Source: Trichinella spiralis
Lineage: Eukaryota > Nematoda > Enoplea > Trichinellida > Trichinellidae
Length of the DNA stretch: 64,000 nt
NCBI GenBank assembly: GCA_000181795.3
Contig: CM012953.1
Span: 4,860,395 to 4,924,394, forward strand
Direction: 5' to 3'
The position numbers were made by a program, and so were the translations under genes. Shown here one piece after another: positions 23,101-34,468 of this stretch (its first letter is position 1; each line of letters begins with the position of its first letter). The notes below the pieces were generated by a model. That model saw only the letters and a program-made list of their open reading frames with translations, was not told where the DNA came from and did no database searches.

Positions 23101-26100
23101 TTTGCGCTTCTTCGACAAGTTTAACAATTTGAGCAAGAGTCGAATCTTGAATAGCATGAGTAGCTTCTATGATGAGATTGCCGTTCAAATTAACAGAACC
23201 ACCAATTACTGTCGATCCTAAAACATAATATTAAAATAATAAACAAACAAACAAACAAACAAGTGAAGTTCTTTAGAACCTGGTGCTTTTGTGACCGGTA
23301 ACGGCTCTCCGGTGATGTAACTTTCGTCAGCAGATGAACTTCCAAAAATCACTTTTCCATCTACTGGAATTTTTGCCCCAGGAACAACCTAAACATAAAT
23401 TTGCCAATAAATTTTCAAATATTTTAATTTTTGAAACAAAAAATGCTTTTTTGTCAATTTCAGCAAAATTTTGAAATAATATTTGCATGTTGCAAGGAAG
23501 CAAATAAATGTTTATTAAATTTGTTTCTAAGCAAAATACAAAGGAAGAGAAGAAAATACCCACTTTTAAATAGTCACCAATTTGCACCAGTTCTAAATCA
23601 ATGCTTGCTTCAGACAATATTTCATTGTTGTTACCAAGTTGAACGATGGTTGCATCTTTTGCTTGTAATGTCATCAACTTACTAAGTACTTCAGAAGTTT
23701 TTGCCTAAATTTTATTTATTATTTTTAAAAAAATCAATAAAATTTGCTTGAATTTTTAATAATTTTCATCAGCTAACAAACAACAACAACAGACAAGAAC
23801 TGTTACCTTGGCAATACTTTCAAGCCATCTTCCAAGAGATATGAACATCAACAACATTGGTGGAACGTCGAAAAATGTCATAGGGCTGATCGACCATTTC
23901 GATAAAACTGCAGCAATTAAAACAATCACCGAATATATATACGAAATAGTTGTCGCCAAAACAATCAGCACATCCATATTAGCGGTACAATGCTTGAACG
24001 CTTTGTACGATTTCACATAAAAATATCGACCACCAAGGAACTGAAAAACCAAAGAATTAAAATTCAAACAAGAAAATTAATAAATAAATGCAAATCACAA
24101 ACCTGAATTGGGGTGCACAGCAAAAATAATAAAAGATTATCAAAAGACAGACCGGGAATCACATGCCACTGATTTTCAGGTTTGTCCATTGTATGTAGAA
24201 TCCAATGATAATAAACCATCACACCCATCACTGGCAACCCAAATAAAAGAGAGATGAGGAATGATTTTTTCCATCTAAAAAACCAATAATTAAATTATTA
24301 ACAACTTTATTTTGTTACAAAAAAATATCATCATTTTTTATTCTTATTGTCTTATTCTTATATACATATACAACGTATAGGTGTATTGAAATAAAAATTT
24401 ACTGGTGCAATTTTATCATATTAAATGTTACATTTCTAAAATTGAATAAATGAAGATCATTCACTATATCCCTTTAAATACTTATGTTTAAAAAGGCGGA
24501 AAAAATAAATCTATTATAAAATCAATTGATTAACTTTACAACTGATAAACCAAATATCAATAATAATATCATCTAATAATAATAATAATAATATGATAAA
24601 CAAAGCAGTGTAAGCAAAGATGAACCTGTTGAATTTAAATTAATGAAATCAACGATAATTTACCTGCTAATATCATGATTATGACTCAATGCAGCCGATC
24701 GATTCTCTTTGCTCAAAAGTGAACATGAATAACCGAGATCCTAATAATTTGAATAAATAATTACACTTGATTATAAAATGAAATAATAATATAAAAATAA
24801 AACAACCTCAATACATTTCATAATAGATCTAGGAGTACATTGATTTGGTTCATAAATAAAAACACCACTTGAATTTGTCAAAGTAACTTCAGCATCGACA
24901 ACTCCACGCAAATTCTTCACATTCCTTTCAATTCGGTGTACGCAAGATGTACAAGTCATGCCGACAATCTGTTTCAAACATAAATTATAATATTCAAATT
25001 TATCAATTCTATTGAGATAATAAACAAATTCTACCATTAACTCGAGTTTCCTTTTAGTAGCTGTGCTCTGTTCCATCAATTTGCAAGCAAATCCCATGTC
25101 TTCGACAAAATTAACAATTTGACTAGGCAATATCACGGTCGCATCGTATGTCACATCAGCTTTGCCGGCAATCAACGAAACCAACACTTTATTGATACCT
25201 GGTGAATGAAAAAAATAAACAAGCAAGTAAACAAATAAATAAATAAATAAATAATGTACAAACTCACCATCAACGTTCATCAAATTACGCTCAATGTTAG
25301 CTACACAAGATGCGCATGTCATTCCTTCTATTGCCAGCGTACATCGTTCGAATTCGTGTTGTTGTCCGTCGCCGACAAACATCCGTGCTTGCAATTTCTG
25401 CATATCAATATGCACTGCAGTTGATGATGATAATTTTCTTTTAGAAATTATATTATTTTCAAATTTATTTTTTCTAACGTTTAAACTTTTCCAACTTGAA
25501 CCAACTCCAAGATAGTCAACTTCAAATGAATCTTCCTCCTTTGCTTTTCTTGTTGATGATTCTAAATAAATTAATTAATTAATCAATTAAACAACTACAG
25601 ATTGCTGAGCACTGTAATGAAAATTTTCCTTCAACTTCTGCATAAGTAAAAAGAGCAATTCTTGTATGCCAAGTCAATGAGCAAATATTGCAAAAGGCAA
25701 ACAAAAACTAGTCAACTTAACAACTGCTTTAAGATAAAAATGTCCAACATGTTTATCATCTACAAATGTTGCTGTCAATATATTGTTTACTACATTTCAC
25801 CATGTAATCTTTCATGTGCTACATTTCTGTAAATTTTGCTTCTTGAATTTGAAATGAACAAAATGTGTTTGATGTGAATAAAACAATCAGTTGTCTATGG
25901 GTGAACTTCAGTGTAATTTTCTATAACTTATAGCACATGTTAAATTACTGTGCAACATATACTAATAAAATAATCATTCTTATGTACTGTAGAACAAATA
26001 CATCAACAAAATTCAACCTTTACACAGAGACAAATAAACACATACACACATATATGTATACAATTGTAATTTGTTCACGCTAATAATTTGATGATAGCTC

Positions 26101-27453
26101 ATAAAATTTATATTTTATTTCAATGAATATAATATATATACATCTGTGCAAGAATTCAGTCATTAAATAATTCATTATTTAATAAAAATTCATTAATGAG
26201 AACTTTTCAACAATTAACCAATACAACTAACTGCACAAATTCTACTGCAAATCGAATTATCAAATATTCAAGCACTTTATTTTACGAGCCTTATTAATTT
26301 ACACTAAATAAGAAAAGTTCAACCTTACTGAAATATCATAAAATCGTGCTATTTTCTTAACCTATCCAAAACTTAAGCTTCAAATCAAACATTACTGAAT
26401 AAAGTATGAATATTTTTCTCTACTTAAAATTATGCAATTACTGGAAATATTAATTTATTTTAAGTTTCAAAAATTATATTAATGAATCAACTCATAATAA
26501 GCATCTCTTTCCATTTGTCCGCGTTATCGTTTGTTATTAAAAATTTAATTTTAAAAAAACTTCCTTAAATTAAATCAAAATTTCAATTTCCATTTTTGAT
26601 ACTGAAAAACATTACTTTTAAACTGCCAAAGACATATAATCATAGCCTGTGACTAGATTCCATCAATTTGTACTATTTTCACATATTCAATATTGACCAT
26701 TGTTACATGTTCACTAGATAAAAAAAAGAATTGCATACCTTCAGTAGAAATGCTAGCTTCATATCCCATATCATTAATGGCATCGATGATTTGGCGAGCA
26801 GTACAACGTTGAGCATCGTAAAGGACAATCCCTGAATTGGTAACTGCGTTAAAAGTTGCTTTCAGAAGCGGCAGTCGAGATAAAAGTGCCTTTGAAAGAT
26901 TCATTTCACAAGATTTACAAGTCATTCCAACAACGTTAAGATTGCATTCTTTTACTGATGGAGATAAATGTTCTAAATTTGAAATATTCGTTTTCACAAT
27001 CGAAAAGCCGGCTTCTTCTATTGATTGAACCATCTGCAACACGTCGATATGGTTAATATTGTATGCAACGTAAGCACATTTCTCTTCGACAACAACTTTC
27101 ACTTTATAAACGCCTTGCAATGCTAAAAGAGTTCTTTGCACAGACGATGCACAAGATTGACAAGTCATTCCAGAAATTACTAATTTAACCGCTAAATAAG
27201 AATCTTCCAAAACAACACTGCTACAAAATTTAGTTAATATTGACATCAGATCTTTCACACACAATGTATCCGACAAATGAAGCACTTCACAAACACGATC
27301 AGACGTCCATTCAACAAAAACAATTCCCTCAGTAGACATTAATATATTGTTTAAACTGCTCGAAGAAGACAACTCAACTAATTCATCAAAACAAAAAATT
27401 GATAACAATAAACAGTGTTTCTTCACATTCGACATTATGACGTTGTATTTCAT
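20148..27453 (-). CDS. ATP7: Copper-transporting P1B-type ATPase (ATP7A/B, CUA-1 orthologue)
   Basis: Twenty exons give 1,327 residues: 27453-26739, 25561-25268, 25198-25035, 24968-24807, 24740-24664, 24274-24103, 24040-23807, 23704-23564, 23388-23280, 23217-23093, 22879-22745, 22689-22438, 22369-22187, 22109-21893, 21827-21666, 21607-21465, 21286-21203, 20999-20880, 20802-20685, 20524-20148. It pumps Cu(I) into the trans-Golgi or out of the cell. Four metal-binding domains carry GMTCxSC (near residues 95, 176, 318, 394). The pump has ITGEP, the copper-binding CPC (823-825), the phosphorylated Asp in DKTGT (867), SEHP (907-910), TGDN and GDGINDSPA (1128-1136). Eight membrane helices are expected. 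The tail holds a di-leucine near 1315 followed by acidic residues, as in ATP7 trafficking signals. Mammalian proteins have six metal domains; four is plausible for an invertebrate. Intron 14 appears to be GC-AG. The ATG sits directly after TATTCAG. Confidence 0.95.
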
Positions 27454-27711
27454 CTGAATACCAAGCAGAAGTTAATGCAAAAGTTGTTGCTTTAACAGTT
27501 CAACAAAGATTCCAAGATTAAAAACTGACGTTTTCGCAATGCCTAAAATTACAGCTTGTAAAAACGCAGAAATTGTCCAATACACGCACAAACAACTGCA
27601 GATCTACTAAATACAAACTCTTCACCTGTATATTACATCTTCATAAATTAACACAAAAATTAAACAAAACAATATATCTCTAAGAAATGAGTATGATAAG
27701 AAAAAAAATAA

Positions 27712-27768
<57 letters not shown>

Positions 27769-28564
27769 ACGATAATTTTATAATACAAAAATCTATCAAG
27801 CAAATATTCATAGACATGCACAGAAAGTTTAAGAAAACAATTTAAAAACTTGCAAAGCAACATATCTAAATTTAATTTAAAATAACAATAATGAAACGTG
27901 AAAAATATTCAACAAAATTTTTCATAAAAAAGACGTGTATATACATATGGAAATTTTACTTAAAAATGAACTGATACCATTTTCAATAATGAAACATTAA
28001 ACATTTAGAGGTGGCTATTAATTGATCTGATAAAAAAACAATATCAAAAATATAATTTCAAACATAAAATTTAAAAAAACAAAAATTACCGTACGAATTA
28101 AACTTGAGTGTAAATTTTGTACAAAAATTTTTTTTGATATAATTCTTAAATAAATAATTTTATATTAAAAATAATTTGCATTATGAATAAATACTGAATT
28201 TTAATATTCTTTAAGTGAGACTATGTTAAGAATCATCCTTTAAGTGTAATTTTCTAATTAATAATAAAATGATCGATTATTTGTCCAAGTCGGTATTTAT
28301 TCTTACTTTAACTTTTAAAAGCTTCATAATTATTAAATTGAAGATATTATCTACGCATCAATTATGCCAAATGTTGATAATTAAATGGCTTGTTCAACGT
28401 AAAAAGTGATTTTAAGTTGCACTTTCATTATCAGGGACATTATTTTAAAGTTAAAATTATTTTGACTATTAAAAAAATGTTTTAAATGACAGATCATAAT
28501 AAATTCCAAAAATAAAGAAAGTGAATTGATTATCAATGTACAGTATGGTATAAAATAAACTTAC
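27454..28564 (-). other. Probable ATP7 5' UTR intron, with (AT)n microsatellite
   Basis: On the minus strand a strong donor (ACGCAA|GTAAGT, at 28564-28559) faces the acceptor TATTCAG immediately before the ATP7 ATG at 27453. The 1.1 kb between them reads as a 5' UTR intron, or the acceptor takes a spliced leader. It contains an uninterrupted (AT)n tract at about 27715-27763 and one arm of the ATG101-flanking repeat at 28403-28431. No coding sequence is seen. Confidence 0.45.
28403..28431 (+). repeat. Left copy of a 29-bp direct repeat flanking ATG101
   Basis: The 29 bases from AAAGTGATTTTAAGTTG to CTTTCATTAT recur at 29748-29776 with two differences. The two copies lie about 1.34 kb apart and bracket the intronless ATG101 gene. 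Confidence 0.8.
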
Positions 28565-28758
28565 TTGCGTCTCTTACTGTAAAACAAGGAAATTGGGCAG
28601 TTCAGAGGCCGAGTGGAAGCTTAGTGCCAGTTCACTTGTCTTTGTTCTGTTCATGATGAGGAGGTTGTGAGCAATACGCATGCTACTGTAATCACAAAAA
28701 TTACTGCCATTTGCCTGCCTGAATCCAATCTCTGTGTAGAGTTCTTGGGAAGAAGACG

Positions 28759-29415
28759 ATGAATGCTACTTGGCAACAGTTGGAAATTTCTCTCGAGCGA
28801 CCGCAAATTGATGAAGCAGTGAACTGCATTTTCCACACGTTGATGTTGCACAGGTCGATGGGAAAGTTCCACTACAGAGGAGAAGGAAGGTTTCACGTCG
28901 GCACGTTAGGGACGGAAGATGTTGTGTGCGATTTGATGAATTTAACTTATGTACGCCTCTCATCAGCAGATTTGGCCAGCGCTTTGAGTCGCGATATTGC
29001 AATTTTTGGAAATTTGATGCGTGAAAAAGAAGAAATTTACACTGGTTATATTTCGATCGAATTTTACGAAAAGCGTCGGCGTGGCTGGCCATTTGGTTTC
29101 GAAGCAGTACCTTGGGAAATTTGGATGGTTCACGTTAATGTGGTCAATCCGACCACCATTCACGAACATTTTCAATATCGTGATCTGGTAGGCGACTCTT
29201 TGTCTGAAATAATTTTTCAAATTTGTGAACACATAAATCGTCCCGTTTATATGCCCAAAATGCCGATCATGTCCGAGCTGAATCTCGTCTTCAACACTGG
29301 ATTCAGAGATGTGCAGCCATATTTGTACACAATTAGGCATCATTTGAATCCAAATGGAAAATTGTCAATAACTTCTGCTGTTCACAGGCTTATCCGTGGC
29401 ACGATTGCAATGTAG
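28759..29415 (+). CDS. ATG101: Autophagy-related protein 101
   Basis: A single uninterrupted frame of 218 residues, the same length as human ATG101. ATG101 pairs with ATG13 through a HORMA fold and stabilises the ULK1/Atg1 initiation complex that starts autophagosome formation. Conserved blocks are LMLHRSMGKFHYRGEG, GTEDVVCD, TYVRLSS, the WF finger GWPFGFEAVPWEIW (Trp110-Pro-Phe112, the same numbers as human), YLPKMP-like YMPKMPIMSELN and FRDVQPYLYTI. The start at 28759 aligns with the human start. The absence of introns stands out here, where all other complete genes have them. The 5' end lies about 195 bases from a putative ATP7 first exon on the other strand, so the two may share a promoter. 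AATAAA at 29745-29750 follows the stop, and METTL2 begins shortly after on the same strand. Confidence 0.96.
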   Translation: MNATWQQLEISLERPQIDEAVNCIFHTLMLHRSMGKFHYRGEGRFHVGTLGTEDVVCDLMNLTYVRLSSADLASALSRDIAIFGNLMREKEEIYTGYISIEFYEKRRRGWPFGFEAVPWEIWMVHVNVVNPTTIHEHFQYRDLVGDSLSEIIFQICEHINRPVYMPKMPIMSELNLVFNTGFRDVQPYLYTIRHHLNPNGKLSITSAVHRLIRGTIAM

Positions 29416-29956
29416 TAAAGTGAATGTAGTTTCAAATTGAATCTACATTTTCATTCTGGCCTTTAAAGAATGTCTTATTTGTTTTGTTTTTTTTTCTTTT
29501 TCTGTAATTTTTCCCCAGTTAGGCATATTTCACATTGTTTGTTTCTCAATTGAAAAAAGAAGAAGAAGAAGAAGAAACCGTTCTTGCCATTGTCCTAATG
29601 GTGTTGTTGAAATCCAGCTGAGCTGGTATATGGCTTAATTTAATGTTCACACCTCAGTTTTCTCATGTCTGTGCTTTATATTATTTCTTTTCTTTTCTGA
29701 TCAGGTGATTTTCATTTTACATTTATTGTGCTTGTTTGTGTTTCAATAAAGTGATTTTAAGTTGTGCTTTCATTATTTGGTATTTGTTGTTGTTGTTGTT
29801 GTTTTTTTGCAATTACAGACAATCTCTTGGTTGCTTACTTTGTTTTTTATTTGCTAAAATGTTTGCTAATGATGCTAGTTTACGATGCTCTGCTCGTTAA
29901 GCACAGGAAGCCTGTGATAGAGAGGTTGAACTAGCCAGTTGTAATCAAAGCAACAA
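29416..29956 (+). other. ATG101-METTL2 intercistronic region
   Basis: Contains AATAAA (29745-29750) for ATG101 overlapping the right repeat copy, then a GTT/T-rich run and a strong acceptor TTTTTTTGCAATTACAG ending at 29817. A short upstream frame (ATG at 29859, 14 codons to TAA) precedes the METTL2 ATG. The poly(A)-to-acceptor spacing of ~67 bases with a U-rich stretch resembles nematode operons. Confidence 0.5.
29748..29776 (+). repeat. Right copy of the 29-bp direct repeat flanking ATG101
   Basis: Matches 28403-28431 at 27 of 29 positions. It begins inside the AATAAA poly(A) signal of ATG101, so it lies at the mRNA 3' end. Confidence 0.8.
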
Positions 29957-32900
29957 ATGCAAGGCGATTACGATCAAGCGGATGAAGCAGAAAGTAGACG
30001 ACCCAAATTTGGTACCAGATATTTGACGCAGGTGGATCAAGTTTACAAATACAATGCTTGGTAATAATCCGATTGTAAAAAATTTTTACCCTTTTTCTCT
30101 TTATGATCTACCATTATTGACCCAAGCTCAGCTATCAGGTCGGCTTTACATATATATATATATACATATATGTTTGCTGTGACGAACACCAATTGCGTAG
30201 TAAAAGTGGGCTTTTTGTTCAGGAAGAAAAAATCACTTCTCAAACCAGGAAAAAATATGAAGTATTTTTTAATTGAAAACGTGAAAATTGTTCCTCAACG
30301 TCACCAATTCAGAACAAACAAACGTTGCAACTGATCATCTGATAATGAATCTCTTGATTTTTATGCATAACTTGAAAAGTACTTTTTTTACAATTTGAAA
30401 TTCCGCCCCGCATCAATAATACGTCAGTATTGTCATTTAGAAATTTATTTCGTTTACAATATTTAGGGAAATATTTATTTAAAGAAAAATATTTTATACG
30501 TCATCAATTTCAGCTTGATTCAGTTGACTTTTAAATCATGAGAAAACATATGAATCAAACTATTGTTATTATTATCATTATCATATGATGTGTGTTCAAC
30601 TGTGCGGTGTAAATTTTTGATAAACATTGACAACAAATCAGAGAAGTAAAGTGAATATTTAAATTTGTTTTTTAGGGATAACGTTCGTTGGAGTGAAGAA
30701 CAAGAAGAAGAAGCAAAAGCGAAAATAAATGCAAACAAAGCAACATTAGTTTCATCCTCTGACGCAGGTATAATAAGTTTCTATATCAGATATAGATGAT
30801 GTATCATGCACATTAATTATGCGTGTGTGTGTGTGGGTATTTGTAGAACGTTACGAATGCGAAGCGAATAAATTTTGGGATCAATTTTATATCCAACATA
30901 ATGTGCAATTTTTTAAAGATCGAAATTGGTTGTTTGCAGAATTTCCACAATTGGGAAATCTTGTTAAAAATACTACCTGCTCATCGTTGTCGAATAATTT
31001 GAAAAAATCATATAAAATTCTCGAGGTAAGATGTTGTGTAAAATAGATAGAAAGGATATTGTGTGTGTGTGTGTGCATTATTCAATAAGAAGAATTCAGT
31101 TCTCTTTGTTGAGGTCGATTGGACTGATTTTTGTCCAATGTAATGCAATCATCAACCGCTTGAATAGTTTGGTGTCATACTGGGTTTATTGAGAGTTGTT
31201 GAACTTGTAGCCGAATCGTATGCAGACTTGTTGTAGAGGGGTGATGGAAGACAAATGAATGGAGTGTCCCAAAATAGTATTGTGTTCGCATAATAATTAG
31301 CCAGTTTTGACTTTTATCCTTCCTGGTTCTGCAGCATTGCCATTGTTCATCACCAATCCATGCAAATTACGTAATCAGTTGGGTTGACCCAAATCTGTCA
31401 GAAGTAGGTTATTTATAACGTTTCTCTGTTGTAGAAGATTCAGGCGAAACTGTGCTTTGATGATGAACAGCAACTTGTCTCGCTTGAACAGTTCATACAT
31501 TGCTGATGTCGACTGAATTGTGATCATCGCATCAGTGGAACTAGTTTTAAACATATTTTCAAACCAGGATGTATAATTTTATATAATTTATAAAAAGACA
31601 ACAACAAAATATTTTCCTTCTTTAATCAGAGTAGCTTAAAGCTGACATTTCTTGATGATTTATTTAGCTTTCTTGTGCCTTTTTTCCTGTCTGTCTGCTT
31701 ATCATTTATTTATTTTATCTTATTCTGATTAATTGAATTCGATGTTCGTTGTTCAAGTTGCTTTCATTTCTTAATTGTCACGTGTGCACGTTTGCTTTTA
31801 AAAATTAATATTTAATAATCTTAAAAACAACCTTTTATCAAGGTTGTTTAATGAATTTGAAAATGGTAATTTATCATAACTGAGAAGATAATTATATCTG
31901 TCTTTTTATTTAAAATTCATATCGGCGGATAGATGAAATATTATCATTATTATTATTGTTGTTGTTGTTGTTGATTAAAATTGTTTAGATATTTATACAT
32001 GTAAAACGGAGTAAACTGAATGCAATTTTAGATTTACAGTTGAACAATGCATATATATGTAGATATTCAGGTATATAATTAATATGTTGAAATGGGATAT
32101 GATTCTACTATGTTATTCCAAGTTGCAACGACAAATAATATTTACTTGTTGGTTTTGGCAAAGCTTCAGAATAGTTGTATTGANTTGACTATTAATTNGA
32201 TCNAATTACGACTGCTGTTAAATTCAANCTGAACCTTGGTGGCAAAAGAGTAGCAAAGGCAAGAGAGACAGACNGGAAATGGTGANATGAAATTATTTCA
32301 CCACTATCAATTAACACACTGGCACAATATACTTAATTATTATTTACAACATACTTGCATCATGATTTTGAATGATGGGGCCGGTAAAAATAATGTAAGA
32401 TTAAATTTTCTCATTTAAAACAAGGCCNAANNGAATCANCGTGCATTTNCTNCTACTGTTACTTCTTCTTCTTCTTCCTCCTCATTTATAGCTGTCTATT
32501 ATTCATAGAAAAATTAGATATTTTTCTTTCACTGTTTTATTATACTAATTATGTAATTGCTTTTTACAAATTGAACNTTCAAATAAATTGAAACTTTTCA
32601 ATTACATATCCCAATAATATTACTACTAATGATGACCAATAATTTGTAATGGTGAAAGGTGAGATGTAAAATTAAATTAAATTATTATGAATACGAATGT
32701 ATTTGTGCGCTGAATTTCGTGCAGTTGTTTCATGAAATCAATAAACTGAGAACATCAACTCGACTTTTTATTCTTTATTTTTTATGATAATGTGAAAACA
32801 TTAATTTTCATACATTTTGAAAACATTTAAAATCAGAAAAAATTGCAATTTATTTATCATTTAATAGTTCCAAGTGAGCAATTTTTTATTTTTCAACTAT

Positions 32901-34468
32901 TTGGTATAGTTTTTCAATTGATTTTGCTTTAAGAGCAAAATGAACACTTTTGCACCGATACATTGAATTGCATGTTAAGTAAAGCATCGGCACATACTTT
33001 TGACGATTCTTCTTTTGTTCTGAACAAGCAAAATTTAATCTACATTAATTTTAACACTTTATTTGGGATGGATTGGCTGCGTTTCACCATTGATGGAAAC
33101 TATCCAACAATAATTTTTTTCCATTGTCAAACTCATATTTATGTAAATTTCCAATAATATTTTTTGTAATACAAAAAAGTTTATGTAATTTTTCGACTAT
33201 TTATATATTGCCTTTAATATTATGTTCTATTCCATTTGTATACATTCGGTAGGTTTTATGTTCAATAAAATGATAATGTTTCAGGTTGGTTGTGGTGTTG
33301 GCAATGCTGTTTTTCCTTTACTGCAAGCAACAGAGTGAGTTCAACGTTTCAAATTTTTCGTATACTTTTAGTATTAATAGTAACACTACCTGCAAATCAG
33401 TACTTCATATTTCATTTGATCTTTTCATCACTGATTTTCTTTTTATTCTTAATTTATGATTTAATTTTTAAAAATATAAATGGAAAACTCACCCTTCCTT
33501 TACCTATACAATAATATATTTAAAAGAAAAAAAAAGAATTTATTAATGATTGGAATATTATTAAAGTACTTATAATTTTAATTTAAGACATTTTGAATAA
33601 ATACTTTTGTAATTTAAACAATCTTTTACAGTAAAAATAATTTTTTTAATATGATGAAATGATGTTGTAATTTTAGCAAATCATCTTTATTCATTTACGC
33701 GTGTGATTTTTCACAAGTGGCAATTGACTTGTTGAAGGTAAATGTGTTGAAATGGAATAATGATGTAAAAATAGAATAACATCAATTCTTTAGGAAAAGA
33801 GAATTTACGATGAAGAACGTTGCAACGCATTTGTTTGGGATATATGTGATGAGAAATTTCAGCCACCATTTGAAGAAAGATCTCTTGATTGCATTATGCT
33901 CATCTTTGTATTGTCATCTTTGAATCCTCTAAAGTAATAATAGCACTGGCATATATTGTTTGTTTGCTGTATATATATATATATTGCACATTTTGTTTGT
34001 TTTGTTTTACTCAGATTTAAAAAAGCGCTTCAGAATTTGATAATTTACTTGAAACCTGGAGGGCAGTTGCTTTTCCGCGATTATGGATTATACGATATGG
34101 CACAGCTGCGTTTTAAAAACGGTTATAAATGTCGTCTATTGAACATTTTCTTAAGCTTTAAATTCATTAAACATTCATATTGCTTCTTTTAGGCCAGTGC
34201 ATAAGTGATAATTTTTATGTTCGCCGAGATGGAACTAGAGTTTATTTTTTCACTTGTGGTAAGCTTATTAATTTTTCTGTTGTTGTTGTTGTTGAATTTC
34301 TTTATTTTTTCTTTTTCTTATTGATTAGATGAAGTTGATTGTTTATTTAAAAGTGTCGGTTTGCAAAAGGACGAGATGCACATTGACAGACGTCTTCAAG
34401 TGAATCGATTCAAGCAGTTGAAAATGTATCGTGTTTGGATCCAATGTATCTACACAAAGCCAACATGA
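29957..34468 (+). CDS. METTL2: METTL2-type tRNA m3C methyltransferase
   Basis: Nine exons: 29957-30060, 30676-30767, 30847-31025, 33285-33334, 33677-33737, 33794-33933, 34015-34121, 34193-34258, 34329-34468; 312 residues, phases consistent. METTL2 (yeast Trm140) is a SAM-dependent methyltransferase that makes 3-methylcytidine at position 32 of certain tRNAs. Signatures are the METTL2-specific start ([30 protein letters not shown]), [13 protein letters not shown], the SAM site [17 protein letters not shown] (~123-139), [53 protein letters not shown] and the tail [20 protein letters not shown]. The tail and the N-terminal Trp block separate it from METTL6 and METTL8-like forms. It is shorter than human METTL2 (378), lacking the variable insert before the SAM motif. 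Intron 3 (31026-33284) is long and holds ambiguous bases and a dynein-like remnant. Confidence 0.94.
31375..31569 (-). pseudogene. Possible dynein heavy chain remnant inside METTL2 intron 3
   Basis: On the minus strand a 64-codon frame begins SWFENMFKT, continues [17 protein letters not shown] and ends near NNLLLTDLG before a stop. This follows the order of a conserved stretch of dynein heavy chains after the stalk (SWF.NLF, then SLFEKDKLLFSF, then FLLTGG), with part of the usual spacing missing. The piece has a higher GC content than the surrounding intron. No further exons were found on either side, so it looks like an isolated fragment and not a nested gene. The assignment is from memory of the family and needs a database comparison. 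Confidence 0.35.
32184..32577. other. Cluster of ambiguous bases (N) in METTL2 intron 3
   Basis: A dozen or so single N calls are scattered here, the only ones in the window. They mark a low-quality or heterozygous stretch in the assembly. No coding exon of METTL2 is affected. Confidence 0.95.
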
